33,677 bases of DNA from Deltaproteobacteria bacterium. Lineage in GTDB: Bacteria > Desulfobacterota > Desulfobacteria > Desulfobacterales > JAFDMD01. Location of the stretch: positions 1-33,677 of the forward strand of contig JAFDMD010000032.1 in the NCBI GenBank assembly GCA_019306185.1. The letters are read 5' to 3'. The notes beneath the pieces were generated by a model. That model ran no database searches. It was not told the origin of the DNA and saw nothing but the letters and a program-made list of their open reading frames with translations. The translations under genes were made by a program, and so were the position numbers. Positions 9,494 through 17,153 of the stretch are shown piece after piece (within the stretch, counting starts at the first letter, position 1; every line of letters begins with the position of its first letter).

Positions 9494-9523
9494 CTTATAA
9501 TAAGAAGCAAATTATATTGTCAA
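9494..9523 (-). promoter_or_regulatory. Sigma70-type promoter of the hdr selenoprotein operon
   Basis: On the minus strand a perfect -35 box TTGACA (9518-9523) and a -10 box TATAAG (9494-9499) are 18 bases apart. Transcription would begin near 9487, about 35 bases before the hdrA2 start codon. No operator or riboswitch is evident in the short leader. Confidence 0.65.
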
Positions 9524-9791
9524 GGATATATTCTTTCATAATAAGACTTTAATAAGGCTTTATTAGTATTACATACCGATAATATTAAAAAAATTAGGCT
9601 TTAAAAAAATGTTTTTATGGAAACAGAATAAAAAAAATATTATATAAAACTTTTCACATATTCTATTGAAAAATGACCGGATTTTAGATAAAATTATAAC
9701 GGTTTTTAATAAAATCCGTAAAATAAAAAGAAGAGCTTGATAAGTATCGGATGATTTAATACGGGTATATGGCAATGATCAACTTATAATG

Positions 9792-9820
9792 TTGACAATT
9801 AGTTTTTTAATTAATATAAA
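9792..9820 (+). promoter_or_regulatory. Sigma70-type promoter of the retron
   Basis: TTGACA (9792-9797), a 17-base spacer and TATAAA (9815-9820) make a near-consensus promoter. The predicted start, about seven bases after the -10 box, falls at 9827, the first base of the a1 arm of the retron RNA. Confidence 0.75.
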
Positions 9821-9826
9821 AAGTAT

Positions 9827-9968
9827 GGCTCATAGTCAGATTTATTATTGCGCATCGCAATATAAGAAATAATGCCAGGTTGTGTTACTTCCTGACAATC
9901 ATTCGTTGCTATTGGTTATGTTATAATATAGTTATATTACATTTCTCGCATAGGAGTGTCTATGAGCC
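9827..9968 (+). ncRNA. Candidate retron msr-msd RNA
   Basis: The 142-base segment begins and ends with a perfect 9-bp inverted repeat, GGCTCATAG (9827-9835) and CTATGAGCC (9960-9968), as expected for the a1/a2 arms of a retron. Just inside a1 is a 7-bp hairpin with a CAT loop (TATTGCG 9846-9852, CGCAATA 9856-9862), which fits an msr stem-loop. CAGG 9876-9879 can pair with CCTG 9891-9894, and TAATATA/TATATTA near 9924-9939 could be the tip of the msd stem. The branching G and the exact msd borders are not certain. It lies between a strong promoter and the reverse transcriptase gene 50 bases downstream. Confidence 0.65.
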
Positions 9969-10018
9969 GCTTATCTATTCTTGTCTTAAATCCTTAAATC
10001 TTTAAGTTGTAAAAACTA

Positions 10019-11713
10019 ATGACAAAATTGGAAAAATTGCAAAAAACAACTTCATTAAGCAAATTTGCTAAACTTCTTAATTATCAACCCAAAACGATTT
10101 CATATATATTGTATAAAATTCCGGAAGAAGATAAATATAACCAATTTGAAATTTTTAAAAAAAACGGCGAAAAACGTAAAATTCAAGCTCCTATTAAGAA
10201 ACTTAAACTTCTTCAAAGGCGTTTGGCAAATTTATTAAACGAATGCTTTGACGAAATTTGCAATAAGAATAAAAAAACAAAATCTTTATCGCATGGTTTC
10301 AGAAAAAAACATTCAATTATCACAAATGCAAAAAAGCATAAAAACAGACGCTATGTATTTAATGTTGATTTGCAAAACTTTTTTCCGTCAATAAATTTCG
10401 GACGAGTTATAGGTTTTTTTATCAAAAATAATCATTTTAGTTTAAAGCCCGAAGTCGCAACGGTAATTGCGCAAATAGCTTGTCATGATAATGCGTTGCC
10501 TCAAGGAAGCCCTTGCTCTCCTATAATTTCAAATTTAATAGGGCATTTGTTGGATATAAGAATGGTTAATTTGGCAAAAAAAACAAAATGCACATATTCC
10601 AGATATGCAGACGATTTAACTTTTTCTACTAATAAAAAAGAGTTTCCCGAAAAAATTGCAATTAAAAAAAATGAAAGTGATTGGGTTGCAGGAAGAGCAT
10701 TAACTAAAGAAATAGAAAAGATGGGTTTTTCAGTAAACGCAAAAAAAACATCAATGCAATATAGAACCTCGCGTCAAATGGCAACCGGGTTAATTGTAAA
10801 CAAAAAAATTAATGTCAAAAAGGAATATTATAAAAAAGCAAGGGCTATGTGTCATAACTTGTTTAAATCCGATAATTTTTATATAGATAAAAATTCAGAA
10901 AAAGAAGGGACATTAAAGCAATTAGAAGGCATTATAAGCTTTATTTATCAGGTTAAATCGCCGCATTATATAGAAAATAAAAAACCGACTGCCATAACGG
11001 CGTTGTATAGGAAATTTTTATTTTATAAGCATTTTTTCTCAATTGATAAACCTTTAATAGTCTGCGAAGGTAAAACAGATATTATTTATTTAAAATGCGC
11101 TTTAAAACAGTTAGAAAATGAGTATAAGGAATTAATGGGAAAATCTGATAAAGGTATTAATTTCAAAATTAAATTTTTAAATATATCAAAAAATTTTAAA
11201 GAAGTATTGAATGTAGCCGAAGGAACTACAGGGTTATTATCTTTGATTAATATGTATAAAGACGGCTTTAAACATTTTAAAGGAAAAGGGAAAAAATATC
11301 CGGTCATAATAGTATTAGATAATGACAAAGCAACGGGCAAAATAAAAAGTAGAATACAAGAACAGCTCAAATTAAACAATGATAAAACAGCAGACAAAAA
11401 AAAACAAAAACAAAAATTAGATACTAATAAATACTATCATTTTGCGCACAATTTACATATAATGTTTGCCATTAAAGAAGATGGTAAAGAAATTGAGGAT
11501 TTATTTGATAAGGAGGTACTTGATACTAATGTTGAGGGGAAAAAATTCAGTCGAAAAGATAAAATAGATACGAAACAAGAATATAGCAAAACAATCTTTG
11601 CCGAAAAAGTCATAAAAGCAAATCAAACAAAAATCAATTTTGAAGGTTTTAAGCCTGTATTTAATAAAGTTAAAAATATAATAAAGGAATATAGTAAAAA
11701 AAATTCTCAATAA
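10019..11713 (+). CDS. Retron reverse transcriptase with C-terminal TOPRIM domain, 564 aa
   Basis: Residues 1-340 are a retron-type reverse transcriptase. Visible motifs are the retron-specific NAxxH (NAKKH, 103-107), DLQNFFPSI (117-125), PQGSP (161-165), the catalytic YADD (196-199), NAKKT (240-244) and ATGLIVN (255-261) in place of the common VTG. From about 344 a TOPRIM domain begins with LIVCEGKTD (346-354, the catalytic Glu) and continues to VLDND (432-436, the acidic pair). Lysine-rich stretches follow. Retrons are anti-phage systems in which RT, msDNA and an effector form a complex; here the effector is probably the fused TOPRIM nuclease. From memory, RT-TOPRIM fusions are placed in retron type I-C. 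The Shine-Dalgarno is weak and the gene is much more AT-rich than the hdr genes, which suggests transfer. No separate effector gene is seen. Confidence 0.9.
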   Translation: MTKLEKLQKTTSLSKFAKLLNYQPKTISYILYKIPEEDKYNQFEIFKKNGEKRKIQAPIKKLKLLQRRLANLLNECFDEICNKNKKTKSLSHGFRKKHSIITNAKKHKNRRYVFNVDLQNFFPSINFGRVIGFFIKNNHFSLKPEVATVIAQIACHDNALPQGSPCSPIISNLIGHLLDIRMVNLAKKTKCTYSRYADDLTFSTNKKEFPEKIAIKKNESDWVAGRALTKEIEKMGFSVNAKKTSMQYRTSRQMATGLIVNKKINVKKEYYKKARAMCHNLFKSDNFYIDKNSEKEGTLKQLEGIISFIYQVKSPHYIENKKPTAITALYRKFLFYKHFFSIDKPLIVCEGKTDIIYLKCALKQLENEYKELMGKSDKGINFKIKFLNISKNFKEVLNVAEGTTGLLSLINMYKDGFKHFKGKGKKYPVIIVLDNDKATGKIKSRIQEQLKLNNDKTADKKKQKQKLDTNKYYHFAHNLHIMFAIKEDGKEIEDLFDKEVLDTNVEGKKFSRKDKIDTKQEYSKTIFAEKVIKANQTKINFEGFKPVFNKVKNIIKEYSKKNSQ

Positions 11714-11828
11714 ATTGATCCGCAGGCTTTAATAAATTATTTTTTAATTTAATGTTAAAAATTCAACAAGATAAAAAAGTTGGAATGCGAATTTTTAAAA
11801 ATTATATAAAAAATAAGGCGACAAATAA

Positions 11829-11978
11829 ATGCTGGAAATAAGTCGTTTTTTGGGAATAATTATAAGAATGTATATCAGAAAGCATTCTCCTGCCCATTTT
11901 CACACCGAATAACCGTTGATATTAAAACAGGCATAGTACCCAAGACGCGCATTAAATGCGGTTTTGGATTTGGAGTAA
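11829..11978 (+). pseudogene. Decayed DUF4160 gene
   Basis: From ATG 11829 the frame reads MLEISRFLGIIIRMYIRKHS then PAHFHTE and a stop at 11910. This is the DUF4160 start (the family begins with ISRFxGIxIRMY..HxPPHFH). The next part, VDIKTGIVP, is found one frame over, and the original frame returns with RRALNAVLDLE and a stop at 11976. So two frameshifts and two stops break one recognisable protein. DUF4160 and DUF2442 genes commonly occur as a pair in bacterial genomes and are suspected toxin-antitoxin or stress modules; the DUF2442 remnant follows directly. Confidence 0.7.
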
Positions 11979-12173
11979 AACCATGTTTATTCATGTTACG
12001 CGGGCGAAATAGATTTATCCTCCGAATTATACGGCAAAATTTTTGAGCCGATAGAAGACAAATCGTTTTTCAAATCGTTTAAATTGGCGGGGCATACGTT
12101 ATCTTGGAGTAACGGAGCAGACTTTGCGCCTGAGTTTTTACGAAAAAATATTATCCTGCAAAACTCCAAATAA
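11979..12173 (+). pseudogene. Decayed DUF2442 gene
   Basis: In the same frame as the end of the DUF4160 remnant, the reading from 11979 gives YAGEIDLSSELYGKIFEPIE, then KSFFKSFKLAGHTLSWSNGA and DFAPEFL, ending at TAA 12173. The last part matches the DUF2442 signature (xVxWPNGxDFxPExL). The N-terminal beta strands are missing or scrambled, and no start codon with a ribosome binding site is left. It is a relic paired with the DUF4160 relic. Confidence 0.7.
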
Positions 12174-12524
12174 ACAAATAAACCCTTTGCCGAATACTTA
12201 TAAAACTTTTTTATATACATCTTAAAATTTGACGGCATAATTGCATAATGTTACAATATTAAAAAAATCAGAAAAAACGTCTTATTTGCAAAAAAAAAAT
12301 TATGCAAAAATCAAACGAGTTAATATCACCTTTTAATCAACGCAACTTACTGAAAAAATATCGTTTAAATATAATAACCCAAAAATATGCAAGCCGGATT
12401 ATCTTATGCCTATAAAAAAAGGGTTTTCAATATGCTACGTGAAATAAAAGATGAAAAAAAACCTTAAATTATTTTAAATAAGGAATGTCTTACATATTTT
12501 TTAAAAGTTGTTAAAGGATCATTT
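12174..12524. other. Gene-free AT-rich stretch upstream of the AbrB-Doc module
   Basis: I see no convincing gene. The only open frames are 20-40 codons with no ribosome binding site. It holds the first copy of a 42-bp direct repeat (12369-12410), and just before that a TGAAAAAATAT that also occurs near the end of the doc gene. This may mean that the left repeat is the decayed end of another doc copy. An AAGGATC before 12525 serves the antitoxin gene. Confidence 0.5.
12369..12410. repeat. 42-bp direct repeat, left copy
   Basis: This copy matches 13144-13185 at 40 of 42 positions, with a shared core GGATTATCTTATGCC. The two copies bracket the AbrB-Doc module. Confidence 0.85.
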
Positions 12525-12776
12525 ATGTTAGTTACAAGAATTGAAAAAATAGGAGATTCTGCGGCTCTGTTTTTAACAGACGAGATGTTAAAACTGTTAA
12601 ACGTAAACTACGGAGATGAGCTGGAAGTATCAGTCGAGCCGAACCGCGAGTTTATCCGTATTGCCAGAAACGGATCAAAATTAAAACATCGAATTGAAAA
12701 GGCAGCCGAAAATGTTCTAAAACGCAGAGAAAGCGTTTACATAAAACTTGCCGAAGGCGTATCGGAAAAAGAATAA
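12525..12776 (+). CDS. AbrB/MazE-type antitoxin, 83 aa
   Basis: An 83-aa protein with the SpoVT/AbrB swapped-hairpin fold at the N-terminus: TRIEKIGDSAALFLTDEMLK followed by LNVNYGDELEVSVE. The C-terminal half (from about residue 50) is basic and helical and would wrap the toxin. Such proteins bind their own promoter through the AbrB domain and neutralise a toxin encoded next to them. The ATG has AAGGATC seven bases upstream. The stop is one base before the doc start, so the two are certainly co-translated. It is regulated most likely by autorepression, although I cannot point to a clear operator palindrome. Confidence 0.85.
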   Translation: MLVTRIEKIGDSAALFLTDEMLKLLNVNYGDELEVSVEPNREFIRIARNGSKLKHRIEKAAENVLKRRESVYIKLAEGVSEKE

Positions 12777-12777
12777 T

Positions 12778-13149
12778 ATGATTTTTCTAAACAAACGGGA
12801 ACTGATTAAAATTCATAAACTGCTGATCAATAGCTTTGGGGGAACTCAAGGACTTCTTGATAACGCCTCATTGGAATCGGCAATAACTGCCGTAATAAAC
12901 CGCGCCTATTATGCAAATGCCAATATTGCAGTATGTGCTGCGGCATATGCTTATCATATAACACAAGCTCATGCTTTTATTGACGGCAACAAACGTATTG
13001 CGGCGGCGGCTTCGGAAATATTTATTGAAATAAACGGCAAGAGTCTTAATGCTACAAATGATGATATATATAAATTATTTATGAGCATTGCTTCGGGAAA
13101 AAAATCAAGAAATGAAGTTGAAAAAATATTTTCCGAATGGCTGATATAA
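12778..13149 (+). CDS. doc: Doc/Fic-family toxin, 123 aa
   Basis: The Fic motif is HAFIDGNKR (His65-Arg73), the Doc form of HxFx(D/N)GN(K/R)R. Doc toxins phosphorylate elongation factor Tu and stop translation; other Fic proteins AMPylate targets. At 123 aa it has the normal Doc length and lacks the inhibitory helix of longer Fic proteins, so it relies on the upstream antitoxin. I chose ATG 12778 because it follows the antitoxin stop by one base; a TTG at 12748 would give ten extra unrelated residues. All visible catalytic residues are intact. The stop codon lies within the right copy of the 42-bp direct repeat. Confidence 0.88.
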   Translation: MIFLNKRELIKIHKLLINSFGGTQGLLDNASLESAITAVINRAYYANANIAVCAAAYAYHITQAHAFIDGNKRIAAAASEIFIEINGKSLNATNDDIYKLFMSIASGKKSRNEVEKIFSEWLI

Positions 13150-13185
13150 TAACCCCAAAATATGCAAGTCGGATTATCTTATGCC
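13144..13185. repeat. 42-bp direct repeat, right copy
   Basis: The repeat begins in the last codons of doc and runs into the intergenic region. It matches 12369-12410 with two differences. Copy spacing is 775 bases. Confidence 0.85.
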
Positions 13186-13259
13186 GCGCAGAATATGTAT
13201 AAATTGCGTTAATAATACAGACTATGATAAAAAAAATAAGAAGATAAAGAGTTAAGCAT

Positions 13260-13290
13260 AAAAAAGGCGGGTTTTTTAACCCGCCTTTTT
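13260..13290 (-). terminator. Intrinsic terminator after the MoaD-like gene
   Basis: GGCGGGTT and AACCCGCC (13266-13285) form a GC-rich 8-bp stem with a four-base loop, with A runs on one side and T runs on the other. It follows the MoaD-like stop directly and works for minus-strand transcripts; the T run on the plus side could also stop readthrough from doc. Confidence 0.9.
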
Positions 13291-13521
13291 TCAACCTCCG
13301 TCAACAGGAGGAAAAATAGTTATCTCGTCATTCTCTTTAAGAATATAATCTTTATCCGCTCTTTTTCCATTTGCAATAATAACCAAATCTTTTTTTTCAG
13401 GTATATTAAAATATTGAAGCATAGCGCTTAAAGTTGCGTCGTAATTAATAAGAATATGGGATTCCTTTTGATATTTTTCCAAATCTCCCAATAAATTTAT
13501 TTTTACGCTTATTTTGTCCAC
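13291..13521 (-). CDS. MoaD/ThiS-like sulfur-carrier protein, 76 aa
   Basis: A 76-aa ubiquitin-fold protein that ends in the family's Gly-Gly (FPPVDGG), the tail that is thiocarboxylated to donate sulfur for molybdopterin. Residues 60-70 (LKENDEITIF) match the last strands. It begins at GTG 13521 and overlaps the end of the aldehyde oxidoreductase gene by 13 bases, so it is translationally coupled to it. MoaD-like genes commonly follow tungsten aldehyde:ferredoxin oxidoreductases and probably serve the dithiolene of their tungstopterin. A terminator follows. Confidence 0.88.
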   Translation of the reverse strand: MDKISVKINLLGDLEKYQKESHILINYDATLSAMLQYFNIPEKKDLVIIANGKRADKDYILKENDEITIFPPVDGG

Positions 13522-15347
13522 ATAAGCCCCAATTCTTCAAGCTTGCTATCTTTGGGAATTCCGTCTTGCGTCCATCCTCTTTCATCATAATATTCGTCAA
13601 GCATATCGTCCAGACGGCAAACATTTCCTTTTACCGGTCCTGCAGGCAAAGGAGTTTGAGTGAGCCTTTTCGGAAGGGAATCATCTTTTCTTGTAAAACC
13701 GTTTTTAACAAGAAACATTCTTTCGGCAACATTGATTCTTTCGCCCGCTTTAATTAATTCTTCCAAAGTGTAATCCGCGCCCGTAACCGCATTCAAATAT
13801 CTTCTTATAGGTTCCGGCGGAACGTCTAACTGCGGCTCTACAAGATTTCTTATGGCAAAAAACACGCATAAACCGGCGGAATCTATAATTCCGAAAAGAT
13901 CCTGCCAAATACTTACAAGTTTTGCTTTCCCTTTCCATTCAATCGGATCAACCGCTTCCGGAATTCCGAACACTTCAAAATATGCGGTGTCTCCTTTCAT
14001 ATGAGACGCGCCTATAGGAGAGGTCGCATACGCCAATCCCATGCCCTGCGCCCCTCTCGGTTCGTATCCGGGGAACTCCTGCTTTTTGGAGACCATAGCA
14101 AGTTCCGGATGTCCGTATTTTGAAGCGAGTCTAAAGCTTCCCTCGGCAAGCATATCTCCGAAACCTTCTCTTAATCCTGTTTTTCTCGTCAATTCCACAA
14201 GCGCTTTATCGTCTCCCCATTCCAATTTCATTCCGAGATCTTCTTCGGGGATATACCCTTTTTCCGCCATCTCCATAGCGCAGGCTATTGTAGCGCCCAT
14301 AGTAATGGTATCTAACCCGAGTTCGTTTGATATATAATTTGCTTTTACTATAGCCGCCAAATTTTTTACCATACAGTTTGAACCCATTGCATAAAGGGTT
14401 TCATATTCCGGACCTTCTCCTTCTCCTTCAAACCCGGGAACATCTACTTTGGTAAGTCTTCCGCAGCCTACCGGACATGCAAAGCAACTTTTGTTTTTAA
14501 CAAGATACTTTTCGGTTAATGTTCTTCCGTCAATATCTTTCCAATTATCAAATGTTCCGTATTGCCAATTTTTAGTCGGAAGAATACCGAAGCTGTTGGT
14601 AGCCATAACTACTCCGGCGGTACCGTTAATTCTTATACCCAAAGGCGTTTCTTTAATGCTTTGCTTGAATTTTTTTAATATTTCGGTATTAAACTTTTTA
14701 AATTCCTCTTTATTTGCAAGATTTATTTTATCGCTTCCTGAAACTGCAATCGCTTTTAAATTTTTAGATCCCATTACCGCTCCTACTCCGGATCTGCCGG
14801 CGGCTCTGTTTTTATCGTTCATAACGGAAGCGAATCTAACAAGTTTTTCTCCTGCAGGACCTATGCATGCAACCTTTGCTTTAGTATCCGTTTTTTCTAA
14901 AATCTTATCGGTTGTTTTGTGAGTATCTAATCCCCATACGTCGGAAGCGTCTTTTAATTCGGCGTTTCCATCCTTAATATAAAGATAAACCGGTTTGCTT
15001 GCTTTTCCTTTTATAATAATTGCGTCAAAACCGCTCTTTTTTAATTCCGTTGGAAAGTCTCCGCCGGAATTGGAACATGTTACGGCTCCCGTTAAAGGAG
15101 ATTTTGTAGTAATCATATATCTTGCGCCGGTAGGCGTCATAGTCCCTGTTAACGGTCCCGTAGCCAATATAAGCATATTTTCCGGAGATAACGGATCGCA
15201 TTTAGGCTCCATCTCCTTTAAAAGATAATAAATCCCTATTCCTCTTCCGCCTATAAAATCTTTTGCTACTTTCGGATCAAGGTTTTCAACGGTTATTTTA
15301 TCTTTGCTCAAATCGACTTTTAATATTTTTCCTCTCCATCCGAACAT
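13509..15347 (-). CDS. aor: Tungsten-type aldehyde:ferredoxin oxidoreductase, 612 aa
   Basis: Enzymes of this family oxidise aldehydes to acids and reduce ferredoxin, using tungsten bound to two molybdopterins and one [4Fe-4S] cluster. The N-terminal domain (MFGWRGKILKVDLS, then GGRGIGIYYL and ATGPLTGT) is diagnostic, as is SGVGAVMGSKNLKAIAV near residues 187-203. The cluster ligands are CFACPVGC plus the Cys in GLCVFF. The length of 612 aa is normal. ATG 15347 has AGGAG six bases upstream. It forms an operon with the MoaD-like gene. The substrate aldehyde is not predictable; in an amino-acid or fatty-acid fermenter or a sulfate reducer it may serve to detoxify aldehydes or reduce acids. Confidence 0.93.
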   Translation of the reverse strand: MFGWRGKILKVDLSKDKITVENLDPKVAKDFIGGRGIGIYYLLKEMEPKCDPLSPENMLILATGPLTGTMTPTGARYMITTKSPLTGAVTCSNSGGDFPTELKKSGFDAIIIKGKASKPVYLYIKDGNAELKDASDVWGLDTHKTTDKILEKTDTKAKVACIGPAGEKLVRFASVMNDKNRAAGRSGVGAVMGSKNLKAIAVSGSDKINLANKEEFKKFNTEILKKFKQSIKETPLGIRINGTAGVVMATNSFGILPTKNWQYGTFDNWKDIDGRTLTEKYLVKNKSCFACPVGCGRLTKVDVPGFEGEGEGPEYETLYAMGSNCMVKNLAAIVKANYISNELGLDTITMGATIACAMEMAEKGYIPEEDLGMKLEWGDDKALVELTRKTGLREGFGDMLAEGSFRLASKYGHPELAMVSKKQEFPGYEPRGAQGMGLAYATSPIGASHMKGDTAYFEVFGIPEAVDPIEWKGKAKLVSIWQDLFGIIDSAGLCVFFAIRNLVEPQLDVPPEPIRRYLNAVTGADYTLEELIKAGERINVAERMFLVKNGFTRKDDSLPKRLTQTPLPAGPVKGNVCRLDDMLDEYYDERGWTQDGIPKDSKLEELGLMWTK

Positions 15348-15574
15348 AATAAACTCCTTCTTGTTAAATTAAATTCGTTAATATTATAATAATAGTTTTT
15401 TAAAAATATTAGTTACTTTGCCTTACATAAGATGCAACATCTTTGAAGAGTTATATCTATTTACTAATAAAACAACGTTTTTATTTTTTCAAGAAAAACA
15501 AATAAATTTTCTACTTTAAATATTATTTCCCTCTCTTCCTGCATGGTCTATGCTCTTTATTATAAAAAATATTA
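15348..15574. other. AT-rich intergenic stretch upstream of aor
   Basis: I see no gene in it. It must contain the aor promoter, but I cannot choose a clear pair of boxes. It ends at the left terminal repeat of the MITE-like element. Confidence 0.4.
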
Positions 15575-15643
15575 TAGTCGATGCTGAAAAACCTGCATTT
15601 TAAGCGTAAGGTTTTGTCAATATCTATTATTTATCGCTTTTTA

Positions 15644-15786
15644 TTAAGGGATTTCTCCTCGCTTTGCTCATCGAAATGACAAGCAAAAATAACTTATGTT
15701 AACATAACAGGCAAAAATAAAATTTATCGAAATAACAGAAAGTAATCTTGTACTGTTATTTCGACCAAAGGGAGAAATCCCTTAAT
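15644..15786. repeat. Inverted pair of a dispersed repeat with the GAGAAATCCCTTAA core
   Basis: TTAAGGGATTTCTCC (15644-15658) and GGAGAAATCCCTTAA (15771-15785) face each other and are flanked by related ATTTCG-type sequence. Another copy of the same repeat is at 32248-32286 and a degenerate one at 18309-18350. Confidence 0.75.
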
Positions 15787-15842
15787 TGAAGGATGTATAA
15801 ATTGATTGTAAAAGTATGCCATAAAGAATGCTTAAGAAAGGA

Positions 15843-15968
15843 TATGTCCGAAGTTTATTTGCGTAGCGGCTCTTGTTGTCGAGGAAACAATTTTCGGCTG
15901 GTTTTTCGTAAAAAAGCATGAAAACTCAAGACAACAAGCAAAAAGCGGAGCAAACAAACTCGGACATA
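15843..15968. repeat. Palindromic repeat family, copy A (126 bp)
   Basis: The arms TATGTCCGAAGTTTATTTGC and GCAAACAAACTCGGACATA are inverted near-repeats. Inside, TTGTTGTC pairs with GACAACAA. Related copies occur at 23908-23997 and 26382-26518, sharing the GCGTAGCGGCTCTTG-type core and CAAACAAAC. No protein is encoded. Confidence 0.75.
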
Positions 15969-16270
15969 GCCGAATTGATTTAAATCGGCATACGCTTATT
16001 ACTCAGTCCAACAAACCTTTTTAAATCATTTTATTGGAATCTACCTATATCTTGTCAAGCGCTGCGAGAAAACCCTTAATTATTGCCTTCTGTATTTTTC
16101 TTAGAATTTATAATAATTGCAATATGTATTATACTTTTTCAGCATCGACTAAATTAAAAGCGTCGTCTTTTGTCTGCGTTCCTTACACGCTTCTTTTAAT
16201 CCTATGATTATTTTGCATTTGTCAAAAATTATTCCGCCAAAAATAAGGGCGGTTTTTTATAATAATTTAA

Positions 16271-16297
16271 TTGACACAAATAGTTTAGTAGTGTTAA
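16271..16297 (+). promoter_or_regulatory. Possible promoter of the rpsF operon
   Basis: A perfect TTGACA (16271-16276) is followed after about 15-17 bases by weak -10 candidates (GTTAAT or TTAATT, 16292-16299). It lies about 100 bases before rpsF, leaving room for a leader. Confidence 0.4.
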
Positions 16298-16396
16298 TTG
16301 AGAAAGTTTGATTAACCCCTTGCTCTTATAAGATATATGTTCGGTTTATAAATATCGAAATAAGGGCTTGATATCCGAAAGGAGGAAAGAAGAAAT

Positions 16397-16864
16397 ATGA
16401 GAAGATACGAAACTATTTTTATTATTGAGCAGGACGGAGGAGAAGAGAAACGAAAACAGCTTTTTGAAAAGGTAATCGGCATAGTCGAAGAAAGAAACGG
16501 TTCTATAATAGAATTTGACGAGTGGGGAGATAGAAAGCTCGCCTACGAAATCAAAAAGAAAAAACGAGGCTATTATGTAAGGCTCGATTACTGCGGAGAC
16601 GGAGCCGTTGTAGCCGAATTAGAAAGGAAGTTTAAAATAAACGACGCTATTTTGAAATATATGACTATTCTTATAGACAAAGATACTGATCCGGAAAAAA
16701 TAGCGGCGCAAAAGGCAAAAGAGGAGCAAAGCGAAGCGGCGGAAATTACCGAGAAAGTAGAAGCCGACGAAGCGGGCGAACCTGCCGAGAAAGCCGAGTC
16801 TAACGAGGCGGCGGACGATAATAAAGCAAACAAAGAAGACGAAAATAACGGGAAGGAAGAATAA
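16397..16864 (+). CDS. rpsF: 30S ribosomal protein S6
   Basis: The first 95 residues are a standard S6 ([10 protein letters not shown], then [20 protein letters not shown]), which binds 16S rRNA together with S18 in the platform of the small subunit. The remaining 60 residues form a highly acidic, Ala/Glu/Asn-rich tail that is probably disordered, longer than in most S6 proteins; acidic S6 tails are common in this group. A strong GGAGG lies ten bases before ATG 16397. The stop is one base before rpsR. Confidence 0.95.
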   Translation: MRRYETIFIIEQDGGEEKRKQLFEKVIGIVEERNGSIIEFDEWGDRKLAYEIKKKKRGYYVRLDYCGDGAVVAELERKFKINDAILKYMTILIDKDTDPEKIAAQKAKEEQSEAAEITEKVEADEAGEPAEKAESNEAADDNKANKEDENNGKEE

Positions 16865-16865
16865 G

Positions 16866-17132
16866 ATGGCATACGACAGAAATCCGAGAGGAAGAAGCCA
16901 GAGAAACAAAAGAGTATATCCCAGACGACGCGTATGCCGTTTTTGCACGGATGCGAGCAAAGAAATAGATTATAAACAGCCTAAAAATTTGCGTTATTTT
17001 GTAACCGAAAGAGGCAGAATAATACCTCGACGCATTTCCGGCACATGCGCAAAACATCAACGAAAATTAACAACGGCAATTAAGCGCGCAAGAATGATAG
17101 CTTTACTGCCTTATGTAGGAAATTTGAATTAA
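16866..17132 (+). CDS. rpsR: 30S ribosomal protein S18
   Basis: An 88-aa basic protein with the S18 signature: CRFC near residue 21, [20 protein letters not shown] and a C-terminal [20 protein letters not shown]. It forms a heterodimer with S6 on 16S rRNA. The gene follows rpsF after a single base, so the two are co-translated. The two cysteines of CRFC could hold zinc with further ligands, as in some S18 proteins, but I do not see a complete set. Confidence 0.95.
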   Translation: MAYDRNPRGRSQRNKRVYPRRRVCRFCTDASKEIDYKQPKNLRYFVTERGRIIPRRISGTCAKHQRKLTTAIKRARMIALLPYVGNLN

Positions 17133-17153
17133 AGATATTGTTAAATATCCAAA

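Larger units (their letters stand above)
15575..16151. mobile_element. MITE-like element with 17-bp perfect terminal inverted repeats
   Basis: The ends are TAGTCGATGCTGAAAAA (15575-15591) and its exact reverse complement (16135-16151). Each end has a TA on the outside, as produced by IS630/Tc1-type transposases. The 577-bp interior encodes no protein I can recognise. It contains two nested palindromes: one bounded by AAGGGATTTCTCC and its complement (15644-15786) and one at 15843-15968. A shorter relative with similar ends lies at 23765-24070. No transposase is in the window, so a trans-acting enzyme would be needed. Confidence 0.65.

Noticed and set aside
9569-9775. A 68-aa minus-strand open frame upstream of hdrA2
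   Set aside because: It is made of AT-rich low-complexity residues, has no ribosome binding site, and overlaps the region just before the retron promoter.
11996-12238. An 80-aa minus-strand open frame
   Set aside because: It is antisense to the recognisable DUF2442 remnant and shows no domain of its own.
12302-12418. A short plus-strand frame before the AbrB gene
   Set aside because: It has no ribosome binding site and its end is only the direct repeat read in one frame.
12748-12780. TTG 12748 as the doc start
   Set aside because: It would overlap the antitoxin gene by ten codons with residues not seen in Doc; ATG 12778 follows the antitoxin stop by one base.
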